This document shows positions 18,882 through 28,464 of a DNA stretch of 64,000 nt, piece by piece. A model generated the notes under the pieces. The model was not told where the DNA came from. It saw only the letters and a program-made list of their open reading frames with translations, and made no database searches. This DNA comes from Stentor coeruleus. Taxonomy: Eukaryota; Ciliophora; Heterotrichea; Heterotrichida; Stentoridae. The DNA is taken from NCBI GenBank assembly GCA_001970955.1, contig MPUH01000003.1, positions 62,001 through 126,000 of the forward strand, given 5' to 3'. The position numbers and the translations under genes are program-made. Each line of letters starts with the position of its first letter. Position 1 is the stretch's first letter.

Positions 18882-20177
18882 TTAATGCTTTTTAGGTTTT
18901 TTCTTTTTAGCAGCAAGTTCTGAAAGTAAACTAATTTTCTTATGCACCTCATTTAGTTCATCTTTAATAATTCTTACACTTTCTTGCAATTGAGCATTTT
19001 CCCCATCATTTTGGTTTCTAAGGTCTTCAATTTCTAATTTTTTATCTTTAAAATGATTAATAGCTCTTTTAAGACTCCTATATTTCCCTTTAGTCGACGG
19101 AGTCTCTCCAACTTTATTTTTAGCAACAACATATCTTGCAAAAGCTTGCATGACCATAACAGCACTTTCTGTAAGATTGACAATATTAAAAGCTTTAGCT
19201 TGTCCTTCATTAAGAGAAACTTCTTTTTGTACACTAACCATAATAAGGGCAAAAATAAACCCACCGATTAAATACCCAAAAAATGCAACAGCCCTTCCAG
19301 GATAGCTTATAGGATAATAATCCCCATAACCAATAGTTGACATTGTTGCAAACATATACCAAATTCCATTTAATGGATCATCCCATTCTTTTAAATTAAT
19401 ATCCATAAGAGGTCTTTCAAATATTCTTACCATACATCCGAATATTATTAATGATGGGATTCCTATAACAAATATGACGATTATAATTGGATATGATTTC
19501 ATTAAACATTTAAATGCGAATTTCATATTCGTCTTAACATTGTATCTATGACAATATCTTCTAGCAACAAAGTTTTCAAATGGAGTATAATTAGAAGCAG
19601 CTCTAAGGACGAATAATAGTCTTAAAAACATAATACAAAAAAAAAGTTCACTTAAATCATAACATGTGTTTATATAATTCCCTTGATACCATAATGGTAT
19701 TGTTACATGAGTTCTCATTCCTGGATATGGGAGTATTAACATCAAAAACATTTCTGCGAAAAAGTTTGGTTTAAAAATCGATGATGTGTTTTTGTACTGT
19801 TTAGCAACATCGGCAATAATACTAGCTGATGGATTTCCATCTTCAGTCATTATAAGACAATCTTTCCATATTGTTTTAACATAATGTCTAAAGAATAAAA
19901 ATACCATTGCAACAAAGCTACACATGACAATAAGATATCTGAAAGTTTCATTTATTGATTTCTGAGCACAGTTATTATGGGTTCTTGAATCAGAAAAATA
20001 AAATTCATAGTCTAAAGCTGCGAAAACTAAACCGAGAAAGGCAAAACATGCAGCTACTAGTTCTGAGCTCCTCCAATTGTCAAAGTGTTTCTCAGTCCCA
20101 GATAGCATAAAAATCTCTCCGGATTTATTTGCATTCATGTTAATAGTGTCAGTTCTAATAAGTGACTGCCCAAGCAT
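18882..20177 (-). CDS. Small-conductance (SK-type) K+ channel subunit
   Basis: A 431-residue six-transmembrane channel. Hydrophobic segments lie near residues 38-60, 82-100, 140-152, 175-195, 228-250 and 295-315. The pore contains TMSTIGYGDYYP with the K+ selectivity signature at 281-286. After S6 comes a helical stretch (VSVQKEVSLNEGQAKAFNIV, then VMVMQAFARYVV) in the place of the calmodulin-binding domain of SK/KCNN channels, followed by a C-terminal coiled coil with a Lys-rich tail. S4 carries few basic residues, as in SK channels, so gating is more likely by Ca2+/calmodulin than by voltage. It shares a 63-bp divergent promoter region with the MORN gene at 20241. Plasma or contractile-vacuole membrane is plausible. 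Confidence 0.85.
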   Translation of the reverse strand: MLGQSLIRTDTINMNANKSGEIFMLSGTEKHFDNWRSSELVAACFAFLGLVFAALDYEFYFSDSRTHNNCAQKSINETFRYLIVMCSFVAMVFLFFRHYVKTIWKDCLIMTEDGNPSASIIADVAKQYKNTSSIFKPNFFAEMFLMLILPYPGMRTHVTIPLWYQGNYINTCYDLSELFFCIMFLRLLFVLRAASNYTPFENFVARRYCHRYNVKTNMKFAFKCLMKSYPIIIVIFVIGIPSLIIFGCMVRIFERPLMDINLKEWDDPLNGIWYMFATMSTIGYGDYYPISYPGRAVAFFGYLIGGFIFALIMVSVQKEVSLNEGQAKAFNIVNLTESAVMVMQAFARYVVAKNKVGETPSTKGKYRSLKRAINHFKDKKLEIEDLRNQNDGENAQLQESVRIIKDELNEVHKKISLLSELAAKKKKPKKH

Positions 20178-20240
20178 TTACTATAAAAAATGGTTCAACA
20201 TAAAATATCATAAGAAAAACTTATAATAAGAAAAATTTAA

Positions 20241-21290
20241 ATGGGAAGTCAATGTTCGTGTATAGGATCATCTGAAGGGTTAATAACTTTAGATAAAAAT
20301 GAGATTATTTCAGTTGAAGAAAAACTCAAACTTAACGAAGATCAAGGCAAAATACGAGAAACATGCCAAAGCCCAGATTTTCAAATATCAAATCAAAATA
20401 CACATACGACATATTCACAATTAACCCTTGAAGATGTCCCAACACCAAGGAATCAAGATGAAATTTCAGTTGAAAAAGTTATTCAAACTTTAAAAGATCA
20501 AGGGATTATTGCAATAATGAATGATAAAGTTAAAGCTACAGAAAAATGTCTTGGGGCTTATAAGTTTTTACCTCAAGATGGTTATGGAAGTATGTTAAAT
20601 GAACCAGAGATCCTTCCAAACAAATGCATTTACATAGGGCAAAAAGATCAGGATGGGCGGAAAAATGGTCGAGGAGTGTTTCTTTGGGGTGATGGATCGA
20701 GGTATGTAGGGTATTGGAAAAATGATAGGGCAAATGGTTTAGGAAGGCTAATTCATGCTGATGGAGATGTTTATGAAGGTGAATGGAATAATGATAAAGC
20801 ACAGGGTCAAGGAAAATATACTCATTATAATGGGGCTATATATGAAGGTGGATGGAATAATGATCAACAAGAAGGTGAAGGGGTTGAAATCTGGCCTGAT
20901 GGGGCAAAGTATATAGGAAGTTATAAGGCCGGGCAAAAACATGATAAAGGGAAATTCTATTGGAGTGATGGGTCTGTATATAAAGGGGACTTTAATGAAA
21001 ATAGAATAGAAGGTCAAGGACTTTATATATGGAAAGATGGGAAAAAATTTGAAGGCTCATGGAAAAATAACAAAATGGAAGGTGAGGGGGTTTTTGAATG
21101 GCCTGATGGGAGAATATATCGAGGGGAGTATATAAATGATAAAAAAGAAGGATATGGCGAGTATTATTGGCCTAATGGGAAATCATATAAAGGTATGTGG
21201 AAAAATGGTAAACAAGAAGGATGGGGAGTGTTTTCAGATAAAAACGGTGGGGTAAAACAAGGAGAATGGCGTATGGGAAAAAAACTATAA
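20241..21290 (+). CDS. MORN-repeat protein with Met-Gly-Ser-Gln-Cys-Ser-Cys N-terminus
   Basis: A 349-residue protein. Residues 130-345 consist of about nine MORN repeats (YxGxWKNDxxxGxGxxxxxDG, for example YVGYWKNDRANGLGRLIHADG and YKGMWKNGKQEGWG). MORN arrays bind membranes or act as scaffolds in ciliate and apicomplexan cortex. The N-terminus has Gly2, Ser6 and cysteines at 5 and 7, one of the best candidates for myristoylation plus palmitoylation in the window. No PIP kinase or SET domain is fused. It is divergent from the SK channel with 63 bp between starts, so the two may share regulatory DNA. Confidence 0.9.
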   Translation: MGSQCSCIGSSEGLITLDKNEIISVEEKLKLNEDQGKIRETCQSPDFQISNQNTHTTYSQLTLEDVPTPRNQDEISVEKVIQTLKDQGIIAIMNDKVKATEKCLGAYKFLPQDGYGSMLNEPEILPNKCIYIGQKDQDGRKNGRGVFLWGDGSRYVGYWKNDRANGLGRLIHADGDVYEGEWNNDKAQGQGKYTHYNGAIYEGGWNNDQQEGEGVEIWPDGAKYIGSYKAGQKHDKGKFYWSDGSVYKGDFNENRIEGQGLYIWKDGKKFEGSWKNNKMEGEGVFEWPDGRIYRGEYINDKKEGYGEYYWPNGKSYKGMWKNGKQEGWGVFSDKNGGVKQGEWRMGKKL

Positions 21291-21395
21291 ATTTTATAAT
21301 TAATAAACCTTCCTATCCATAATACAACCACATTTATAAACTAAACATTTGAAAATAAAAAAAAAATCATATTTGAATTCATCTAAAAATTATGA

Positions 21396-22856
21396 TTAAG
21401 AACTTGCTAATAAATTGCTAATATGTGTTGGGTATATCAATCCTATAAACTCACCATCTTGAACTACTGCATATTTCAAATCTTCAAGCCAGGTGTTAAC
21501 AAAAGCTATAGTTGTATTCATATTCATACATTTAAGAACTTTAACTAAAGATGGTTTAACATTGTCATCTAATACAGTAAAACCTTCAATAAGTCTTTTA
21601 TTAATAGCCGCAGAAGAAGCAATACCAACAACAACATTATTTTCTACAACAGGCATTTCTGATACTTTATTATCTTTAAACATTTGTAAACATTGTCTTA
21701 TAGTAATTTCAGATCCACATATAACAGCTGGTTCAATAATTAAATCCCTAACAGTTTTCCCTTTAACAGCAGGGGTATCAGTTTCTTCAATAAACCCATT
21801 TTGGACCATCCAACGATCATTTAAAAACTTGCTCATATAATTTCTTAAACCATCTGGGATTATTGTCAATACACGTTTATCTGCTGATAATCCTTTAGCT
21901 ACTTGTACTGCTGCCCAAAATACAGCTCCTGCACTACCTCCTACTAAAAGTCCTTCATATTTAATGAGTTTTCTTGCATAATCAAATGTATCATTATCAT
22001 AAGATACATACCATTTATCTACTACACCTGTATAACAAGATCTTGGAAGAATACCACTACCCATACCTTCAGCTTTATATGAACCTTCTTTAGCATTTTC
22101 AGGATCATTTATTATACTTCCAAATGGATCAACACCTACTACAATTAAACCTGGGATTTTTTCTTTAAGTTTTCTTGAAACACCTGTCAAATGACCACCT
22201 GTTCCTGTTGCTAATACTATATAATCTAATCGACCTTCAACTTGATCATAAATTTCTTCTGCTGTCACATCGTAATGAGCTAAAGGATTTGATGAATTAA
22301 AATATTGACCTGCCATTATACAATTAGGATCTTCTCTTTCTAAACGCTCAGCAACACCAACGTAACTATTTTCATCCATAAATGATGCTTCTGTTGGGGT
22401 TCTGATTATTTTTGTACCCATTGCTTTTAAAGTGTCACTTTTTTCTTGACTCATTTTTTCTGGCATACAAACTATAAGGTCGTATCCTTTGACTACTGCT
22501 GCCATTGCAAGCCCGATTCCAGTGTTACCAGAGGTTGGTTCAACTAAAGTCATCCCTGGGTGGATTTTTCCTTTGGTTTCTAAGTCTTCAATAATTCTCC
22601 TACCAATTCTATCTTTAACTGACCCTCCAGGGTTCATAAATTCACATTTAACTAAAAGTTCGCATTGTATACCTTCTTGTTTGGTGATATTGTTAATTCT
22701 TACTATAGGTGTATTTCCAATAGCTTCAAGGATATTGTTACATATCTTAGGGGTTGGTTTTAGGGTCTCTTTAGTATGAGGACTTGGATCAGTTGTACCA
22801 AGAGCCCACTTACACCGGGTTTCAGAGTATCTTTGATCATAGTTCCGTCTAGCCAT
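21396..22856 (-). CDS. CBS: Cystathionine beta-synthase with heme motif and C-terminal CBS pair
   Basis: Condenses serine and homocysteine to cystathionine (transsulfuration). The PLP lysine is Lys81 in GGSVKDR. The phosphate-binding loop PTSGNTGIGLA and the GTGGHLTGVSRKLKE segment are intact, and a C-terminal pair of CBS domains (about 365-486) would bind S-adenosylmethionine. The N-terminus RCKWALGTTDPSPH aligns with the human heme-binding segment, placing Cys15 and His27 where human Cys52 and His65 ligate heme. This separates it from yeast-type, heme-free CBS and from cysteine synthase. The length of 486 residues is typical. The start ATG at 22856 follows a CTAATAAA. Confidence 0.93.
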   Translation of the reverse strand: MARRNYDQRYSETRCKWALGTTDPSPHTKETLKPTPKICNNILEAIGNTPIVRINNITKQEGIQCELLVKCEFMNPGGSVKDRIGRRIIEDLETKGKIHPGMTLVEPTSGNTGIGLAMAAVVKGYDLIVCMPEKMSQEKSDTLKAMGTKIIRTPTEASFMDENSYVGVAERLEREDPNCIMAGQYFNSSNPLAHYDVTAEEIYDQVEGRLDYIVLATGTGGHLTGVSRKLKEKIPGLIVVGVDPFGSIINDPENAKEGSYKAEGMGSGILPRSCYTGVVDKWYVSYDNDTFDYARKLIKYEGLLVGGSAGAVFWAAVQVAKGLSADKRVLTIIPDGLRNYMSKFLNDRWMVQNGFIEETDTPAVKGKTVRDLIIEPAVICGSEITIRQCLQMFKDNKVSEMPVVENNVVVGIASSAAINKRLIEGFTVLDDNVKPSLVKVLKCMNMNTTIAFVNTWLEDLKYAVVQDGEFIGLIYPTHISNLLASS

Positions 22857-24105
22857 TTTATTAGGAGAAAAATTGTGGATCGCTATAAAGCTAAAATGTT
22901 ATTTTTTATGTCAATTTTTTTTGACATAATTTTAGGCTTTTTTCTAAAAGGAAATTTTTTGATGATTGCTAATTTGTAGATATGCTAAGATATAGTTTAT
23001 GCAAATAAATCTTTGAAGGAATAAGATTTATAATGCTAGAAATTGCATGATAGAATTAGTTTTTGCTGAAGTTGATAAAAGGATTTAGATATGTTGAAAG
23101 TTAGAATTTTTATATAAAATTTGATAATGCTAGCTGATATAAAGCCCTCTGCTTATAAATTAAGCTTAGATTATTTATGATACAGTTTTATTATTAAAAT
23201 TCTTAGGATCGTCTAAGCAAGCTTAATAAAATTATTATTATATTATTTCTAATACTTTGAATTTTTAGATTTTCATAGCTTAGGAAAATCATGCTTTAAA
23301 ATATTTATAGTTCAAAAAAACCCTTAAAATACTGCATAAGTGCCAATAATAAATTTTTTAAGAAAGACAAAAAAGATTTCTTAACACAAACATCTTAAAA
23401 AATCAAACTATAAAATTCTCTTTTGAAATCTATATCCATAAAAAAAAATACTCTCTCCAAATATAAAACTTAAAATCATCTAACCTTTTAAAACTATAAA
23501 TCCTAACTATATCTCTATAATTATCTCTAATATATTCTCTTGATATATATCAACCCCAAAAAATTCTACATTATATACAATAACAAGCTCAATCCCATCA
23601 ACATAAGAATTATAAAAATCCAAAATACTATAAAAACTTAAAACCTTAGGAACTTTTATCATCAATCTCTTAAACTAATCATCCAAACTTATCATCCTTA
23701 AGACAATTTTCTCATGCATCTCATCTATTAATACAACTTTAACAGTGTATCCATTTTCTATAACAAATATTTCACTATATTTACAATCTTTAATAATCAT
23801 AAAAGCCTCTTTATTACTTAAATTATAAGCCCAAGCTATGAATTTTCCTAATTTTATATTTAATAATTCTTTATTTTCAGTTTTTATACAATTTTTTTAC
23901 CATAAACCTATATTATGTTATCCAGTTATCATAAAAAGAATTTGAGTAATAATTATTTAAACTGTCCTGAAGATGAACTAATTATACACTTTTCTAATGA
24001 TAAAGTTTTACTTTTAAGTATAAAGTTTTGATAAAAAATTAAAGTTTTTAGTCTTAATAATTCATTTATATTATGAATTACTATATAGTAGGTGGTTTTT
24101 ATTAA
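22857..24105. other. Intergenic region with possible gene remnants
   Basis: 1.25 kb without a sound gene. On the minus strand a 70-codon stop-free stretch at about 23675-23897 reads like protein (KFIAWAYNLSNKEAF, later ENGYTVKVVLIDEMHEKIVL) but has no ATG near its beginning. On the plus strand a 38-codon frame at 23915-24031 reads MLSSYHKKNL and a Cys-Pro-Glu-Asp-Glu stretch. Both have more balanced composition than the surrounding AT-rich sequence. They may be decayed exons or small genes. Confidence 0.35.
23675..23897 (-). pseudogene. Possible decayed coding fragment
   Basis: About 70 codons open on the minus strand, ending in TAG at 23675-23677, with plausible protein-like residues (alternating hydrophobic strands, ENGYTVKVV). 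No start codon and no 15-nt intron linking to an upstream exon was found. Family not recognised. Confidence 0.25.
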
Positions 24106-26064
24106 TTAAACCAGTTTTTTATATGATCTATCCTTAACACCATCACTCATCTTCATAAAATCCAGAGCCCTTATCGATACCTCATTCGCATCTTTTGTCT
24201 GCTCGCCAAGCTCACTAAGTTTACTTTCAATAAAAAACTGGTCTAATTCTTCACTTTCATCATTTTCCTTATTCATCACTGATTTCACTATCCCACCCCT
24301 TTCACTACAAATTGTTTCAATTTTATGTTGTTTCACATGGTCATTATAAAGTCTTTTCAAATTATTTTCTCTCTTCACAGCAATAGCCATAACTCTACTT
24401 TTTTCATTCTTGTAAAAATTATCTAATATTTTAACAAAAGTATCCCCATCTAAAAAATAAGCCTCAACAATTGTCTGAGCCAAATAATCAAACTTATTCT
24501 TAACTCTAGTCATAGCCTGATAATCTCCAATAATTGTTCTCCCTTCTTCGCAATACAACAAAGTCTGATGTTGATTATAAACATTATATCCAATAGAAAT
24601 GCTCCCATTAAGTAAAAAGTAGACTTCAGAAACATATCTTCCACTATAAAAAATCAATGTATTTCCCATAAACCTCCTTGGTTGAAAATGCGGAAGTAGA
24701 GCATATTTCATTTTCGAACTTCCGAAAAAGTATTTATAATTGTATATAACATCAGAAAAAAGGTTGTCTAATATATGATAATAATCTTCTTCAGGTAGTT
24801 TTTTAACATAATCCTGACTTATGCTTACAAGATCATGAACAGTATTCGCTTCCCAATAGTTTTTAGCAAGCAATTTCAATCTATCTTTTTCAAAATAATA
24901 TACAAAATAATCCAAAATTCTACTCCTAAGCTCTTTATCTATAGCCCCATGTATTCTTTCAATCGATTCTAAAAAAGTATTTAGTTTTCCTAAATAATCT
25001 ACCCCAGATGTAGCTTCAGTATAAAAAACTATAGCGCTATTAAAATTCCCCATAATAACTCCAAAAAGCGTAACCCCAAAAAGCATAATACTTAAAACAA
25101 AAGCCATTTCATATACATTTCTTGGTAAAAAATCCCCATATCCAATAGTAGAAATAGTAGTCAATATAAAATAACTCGATCTTATAGCTATATCTTTACT
25201 TTCTAAATCTTCAAGTTCAAAATATCTTTCAAATGAATTTTCATCAGTACCATCTTTAGCCAAACTATACTTATAATTCACAACAATCTTCTGAAACCAG
25301 TACCAAAAGCATCCAAAAAAATATACAATGAAAATAATAATTATAAAAAGTCTGACTAAAGATACAAAGATTTTAGTTGTAAAAGAATATGAGACTTTAC
25401 CATTTTCTTCTCTTTTGCCTATACAAAAATAAGTAAGAAGATAACTTAAACCTGTTCCATCAGTAAGATTGAAAATCCCGGGGAGTTTTAAAAGCCTAAA
25501 CATTCTTAATAAATATTCTGCCATAGGGTAGCCTCCAGTGCTTAAAGGGAGTATAGTAAGAATATCAAAAATAAACCAACCTATGAGATAATTATATGCG
25601 ATTTTTCTAAACCTTTGTATTGAATTTCCTTTCTCATCAATTTGTTCAGTAAAAAAATTGAATCCAATATCTATAATAAACACAATCCAACATGCAAGGT
25701 CTATAACTAGCATACCTCCAGATGGGTATTGATATGCTAAAAAAAATAAAGTTGTAATGATATTATAAGATAGGACTAGTTCTATAATAACATCCCAATA
25801 ACTTTTAAAAGTGCTTTTATTCCTGATTAAACACTTTTGGTAAAGTGATCTTACTGATATTATCGCCCCTTTAAGTTCTTTAAATGACTTGATAGAAAAT
25901 GAAAACCTCTGTTTTTTGTACTTTTTTTGATTGAAAAGATCTTCGAAAGGACTTGGTATTATGCTTATCCCAAGGAGTATTTGATTTGTATCATCAATGG
26001 GCGGTACTTTAAATTCTTTTAAAGTTGTCAAGTCTTCGGTTTGTCGATAGAAATCAATAGACAT
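24106..26064 (-). CDS. Cyclic-nucleotide-binding-domain K+ channel (EAG/CNG type)
   Basis: A 652-residue channel. S1-S6 span about residues 88-345. S4 (YLLRMFRLLKLPG) has only a few basic residues. The pore has TTISTIGYGDFLP with the K+ filter at 306-311. A C-linker follows S6 and a cyclic-nucleotide-binding fold lies at about 440-560 (QPRRFMGNTLIFYSGRY, FLLNGSISIGY). The phosphate-binding cassette is degenerate, so nucleotide binding is doubtful. The last 80 residues are charged. The architecture is that of ciliate EAG/HCN-like K+ channels, which are much expanded in this group. A decayed piece of a paralogue lies 285 bp upstream on the same strand. Confidence 0.88.
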   Translation of the reverse strand: MSIDFYRQTEDLTTLKEFKVPPIDDTNQILLGISIIPSPFEDLFNQKKYKKQRFSFSIKSFKELKGAIISVRSLYQKCLIRNKSTFKSYWDVIIELVLSYNIITTLFFLAYQYPSGGMLVIDLACWIVFIIDIGFNFFTEQIDEKGNSIQRFRKIAYNYLIGWFIFDILTILPLSTGGYPMAEYLLRMFRLLKLPGIFNLTDGTGLSYLLTYFCIGKREENGKVSYSFTTKIFVSLVRLFIIIIFIVYFFGCFWYWFQKIVVNYKYSLAKDGTDENSFERYFELEDLESKDIAIRSSYFILTTISTIGYGDFLPRNVYEMAFVLSIMLFGVTLFGVIMGNFNSAIVFYTEATSGVDYLGKLNTFLESIERIHGAIDKELRSRILDYFVYYFEKDRLKLLAKNYWEANTVHDLVSISQDYVKKLPEEDYYHILDNLFSDVIYNYKYFFGSSKMKYALLPHFQPRRFMGNTLIFYSGRYVSEVYFLLNGSISIGYNVYNQHQTLLYCEEGRTIIGDYQAMTRVKNKFDYLAQTIVEAYFLDGDTFVKILDNFYKNEKSRVMAIAVKRENNLKRLYNDHVKQHKIETICSERGGIVKSVMNKENDESEELDQFFIESKLSELGEQTKDANEVSIRALDFMKMSDGVKDRSYKKLV

Positions 26065-26713
26065 TATTTATTAGTTGTGGTTCGTAGATTTATTATAAAA
26101 AGTTCTAATGAGACCAAAATACTTATGCTAATTCTATTTGATAATAAATGATAATGAGGCTGGATAGGGTTTAATATAATTTAAACTTTGTGTGAATGTT
26201 TTTATAAACCTTTGATATGCTTTATTCTAGAAACCAAAAGACTACTTTGAATTAGCTGTTAATCTCAGATTTATTCAAGCTGGATATTGATTTTTGTATA
26301 TCTGATTGACTAATTGAGTTTATATTAAGAGTATTATGGAATTAGAACTTACAAGTCTTCATGAATTCTCACCTTTTTACAACAAAAAAAATTTCCGGTC
26401 TTTTTAGCATATTTTTTTTTGAACTTTTTTAATGCGATTTCTCTTTTTATAGCGAAACCTAATAAATTGGTCTTATTCCCAGGGTAGAAATTGTTGAGGA
26501 TTTTAACAAACATATCATCATCCAAAAAAAATTTTCACACAATTTTTTTTAATACTAAATTTCATTATAGAGCAATAATATCTTAATAGTCTAATTTTCA
26601 ACTATTCTCTTATTAAAAAACATAGACTATACTTTTATATACAAAAAAAAAATATTACCCAACTTTTATTTTCCTAATAATACTCTAATCAAAAAATGAC
26701 TGTTAATATTTAA
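26065..26713. other. Intergenic, contains a channel pseudogene fragment
   Basis: Mostly AT-rich. The only gene-like piece is the decayed channel C-terminus at 26349-26540, given separately. Confidence 0.5.
26349..26540 (-). pseudogene. Remnant of a second CNBD K+ channel (C-terminal part)
   Basis: The minus strand reads FFLDDDMFVKILNNFYPGNK, then a GFAIKREIALKKF stretch, ending at TAA 26349-26351. It aligns with YFLDGDTFVKILDNFYKNEK and MAIAVKRENNLKRL in the intact neighbouring channel (about residues 553-592). The alignment can be carried two or three residues further, across an in-frame TGA. No upstream channel sequence (pore, S1-S6) is present, so the copy is truncated as well as interrupted. 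This is the footprint of a former tandem duplication of the channel gene. Confidence 0.75.
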
Positions 26714-27541
26714 ATGTTACTATCAATTTCTGTATTAGGAACTCTATGCATTTATTTAGCTTCAGGTTTTGATAGTCTTTCAGTTCAATCAAAATTCTCA
26801 TCAATCCTTGAAAATCTTGAATCCCTAGAAACATCTACTAAATCCACTTACAGATCCATTCAATCTTACTGTGAATGTCAATTATCAAAATCTGAATCAT
26901 CAATATCCCAAATCACTCAGCAAATCTCTGACACATCATTTAAAATATCCTCAGTCACAATGCCCAAACTTATGCAGCGAAGGTTTAGGAAAATGGATGT
27001 CGAGGAAAAAATGGACCTTAACCGTAAAGAAAGGTCAGAAAATTCAGCTCTTTTTAAACAAGTAGATGATCATGTTGAAAGCCAAAAACAAAAAATAAAC
27101 AATTTGATTAATGAAATTCAAGGATCTTCAGTGTTTGGATACTTGGAATCAAATTTGAATAACCTTATAAACCTACTTGAAAAGAATAAAAATGGTTTTG
27201 ATATAGTCGATGAAAGATTAGAAGCATTATTTGTTCAGTTTAGAAATGAGTATACTGGGGCAACTCCTTTTATTATAGATTTAGAAGCTGAGATTGATGA
27301 ACTTAATGAACAACTTATTGAACTTAAAGATGAACTTAAAGACTTAGAAGAAGAGTATCAGTTGTTTAAAGATTGGTGTAAAGGGCAAAAGAAAGGTTTA
27401 GATGATGTTTTTAATATGCATGAGACTCAAAGTAAGTCAGCAAAACTTTTTGACCAAGTTCTTGTTGATTTAGATGGTGAGTTAGCAGATTATGTTATGC
27501 AAAGAGTACAAGAATCATTGGGTAAACTTAATGATGAGTAA
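26714..27541 (+). CDS. Secreted coiled-coil protein, possible granule-matrix type
   Basis: A 275-residue protein with an N-terminal signal sequence (MLLSISVLGTLCIYLASG). The rest is predicted as long acidic helices with heptad character, strongest at about 190-225 (Glu/Leu/Asp-rich). There are four cysteines, including a CEC near residue 53. Ciliate trichocyst and granule-lattice proteins have this plan: signal peptide, acidic coiled coils, few other features. Stentor has cortical pigment granules, so a granule-core role is reasonable, but the family could not be confirmed by eye. The ATG is preceded by TATTTAA. Confidence 0.75.
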   Translation: MLLSISVLGTLCIYLASGFDSLSVQSKFSSILENLESLETSTKSTYRSIQSYCECQLSKSESSISQITQQISDTSFKISSVTMPKLMQRRFRKMDVEEKMDLNRKERSENSALFKQVDDHVESQKQKINNLINEIQGSSVFGYLESNLNNLINLLEKNKNGFDIVDERLEALFVQFRNEYTGATPFIIDLEAEIDELNEQLIELKDELKDLEEEYQLFKDWCKGQKKGLDDVFNMHETQSKSAKLFDQVLVDLDGELADYVMQRVQESLGKLNDE

Positions 27542-28464
27542 GTATATATTTGGTTTATTATAAAGTATTATTTATAAAATATTATATAAGATTCCTATAA
27601 TACATATCTGTTTTATGTTGATAAATGATATCTGGATAGTTTAATTATATGGTTAAGATTATGAATTTCAAAGGATTTTAGGTAAAATGATTTCTTTAGC
27701 AAAGAGAATCAGGATCGTTAAATTTGTAAAGTAAATTGGGATATATGCACAGAATATAATATAAAAATACTCCCTAATCATTATATTTTTTAGTATTAAT
27801 GAATTTGAAAGATATGTAATAGTTTTCAAAGGAATTGTATTGAAAACTAAATTTTTAATCTTATAAGATACTAATTTTTGTAGGAAACTAAATAGAAGTT
27901 TATATGGGATTAGGTTTTGTTACCTTTATGATTAGAAATTTTATGTTATGTTATTTAATCAAAGTAATGATAAGAAAATGATATTTAATGAATTGCCTTG
28001 GGAGTTTGAAAGTGATTCGGTAAATGGTTTTTAGTTGAGCTAAAGCAAATATCATGAGTTTTATAAAGTTTTTTAAAGAAAGTGTATGGCATATAGATAG
28101 GAAAAAAATATAAGTTTATGAAATTGTAATACAAGATAGATAACATCCCTATAAGCAGAAAATTTTTGATGCAATTTCAAGACAAAAAAATTATTAGACC
28201 AGATCACATCCTAACATATCAGAAAATAATTCTGATTACAGTTCACACAGTCAAAAAGCTCTTAATTTTATTTATCCTTAAAAATTGTATATAAAATGTC
28301 AGACCCTCTATCCAATTAATGACGTTTCTAACAATTCTCTTCCTAAAAAGCCTTTTTATACAAAAAAATGCTGTCAAATTAATAAAATCGTAGTTCATAC
28401 AATCAAATACCCTAATAATATATATACAAACTTTATATAAAATGGTAGACCTTATGTCTAATTT
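27542..28464. other. Intergenic with a degenerate copy of the next gene's 5' end
   Basis: 0.9 kb. At about 28285-28370 there is a diverged copy of the 28430-28520 segment, including TATAAAATG, a GAC-C-T block and an ATGAC start-like site. No complete gene. Confidence 0.5.
28285..28370 (+). repeat. Degenerate duplicate of the acyltransferase 5' end
   Basis: It reads like the start region of the gene at 28465: ATG, a short frame ending at TAA, then ATGACGTTTCTAACAATTCTC parallel to the true ATGACCTTTTATCCC. The duplicated piece stays alike for about 85 bp and is then lost. Confidence 0.55.
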
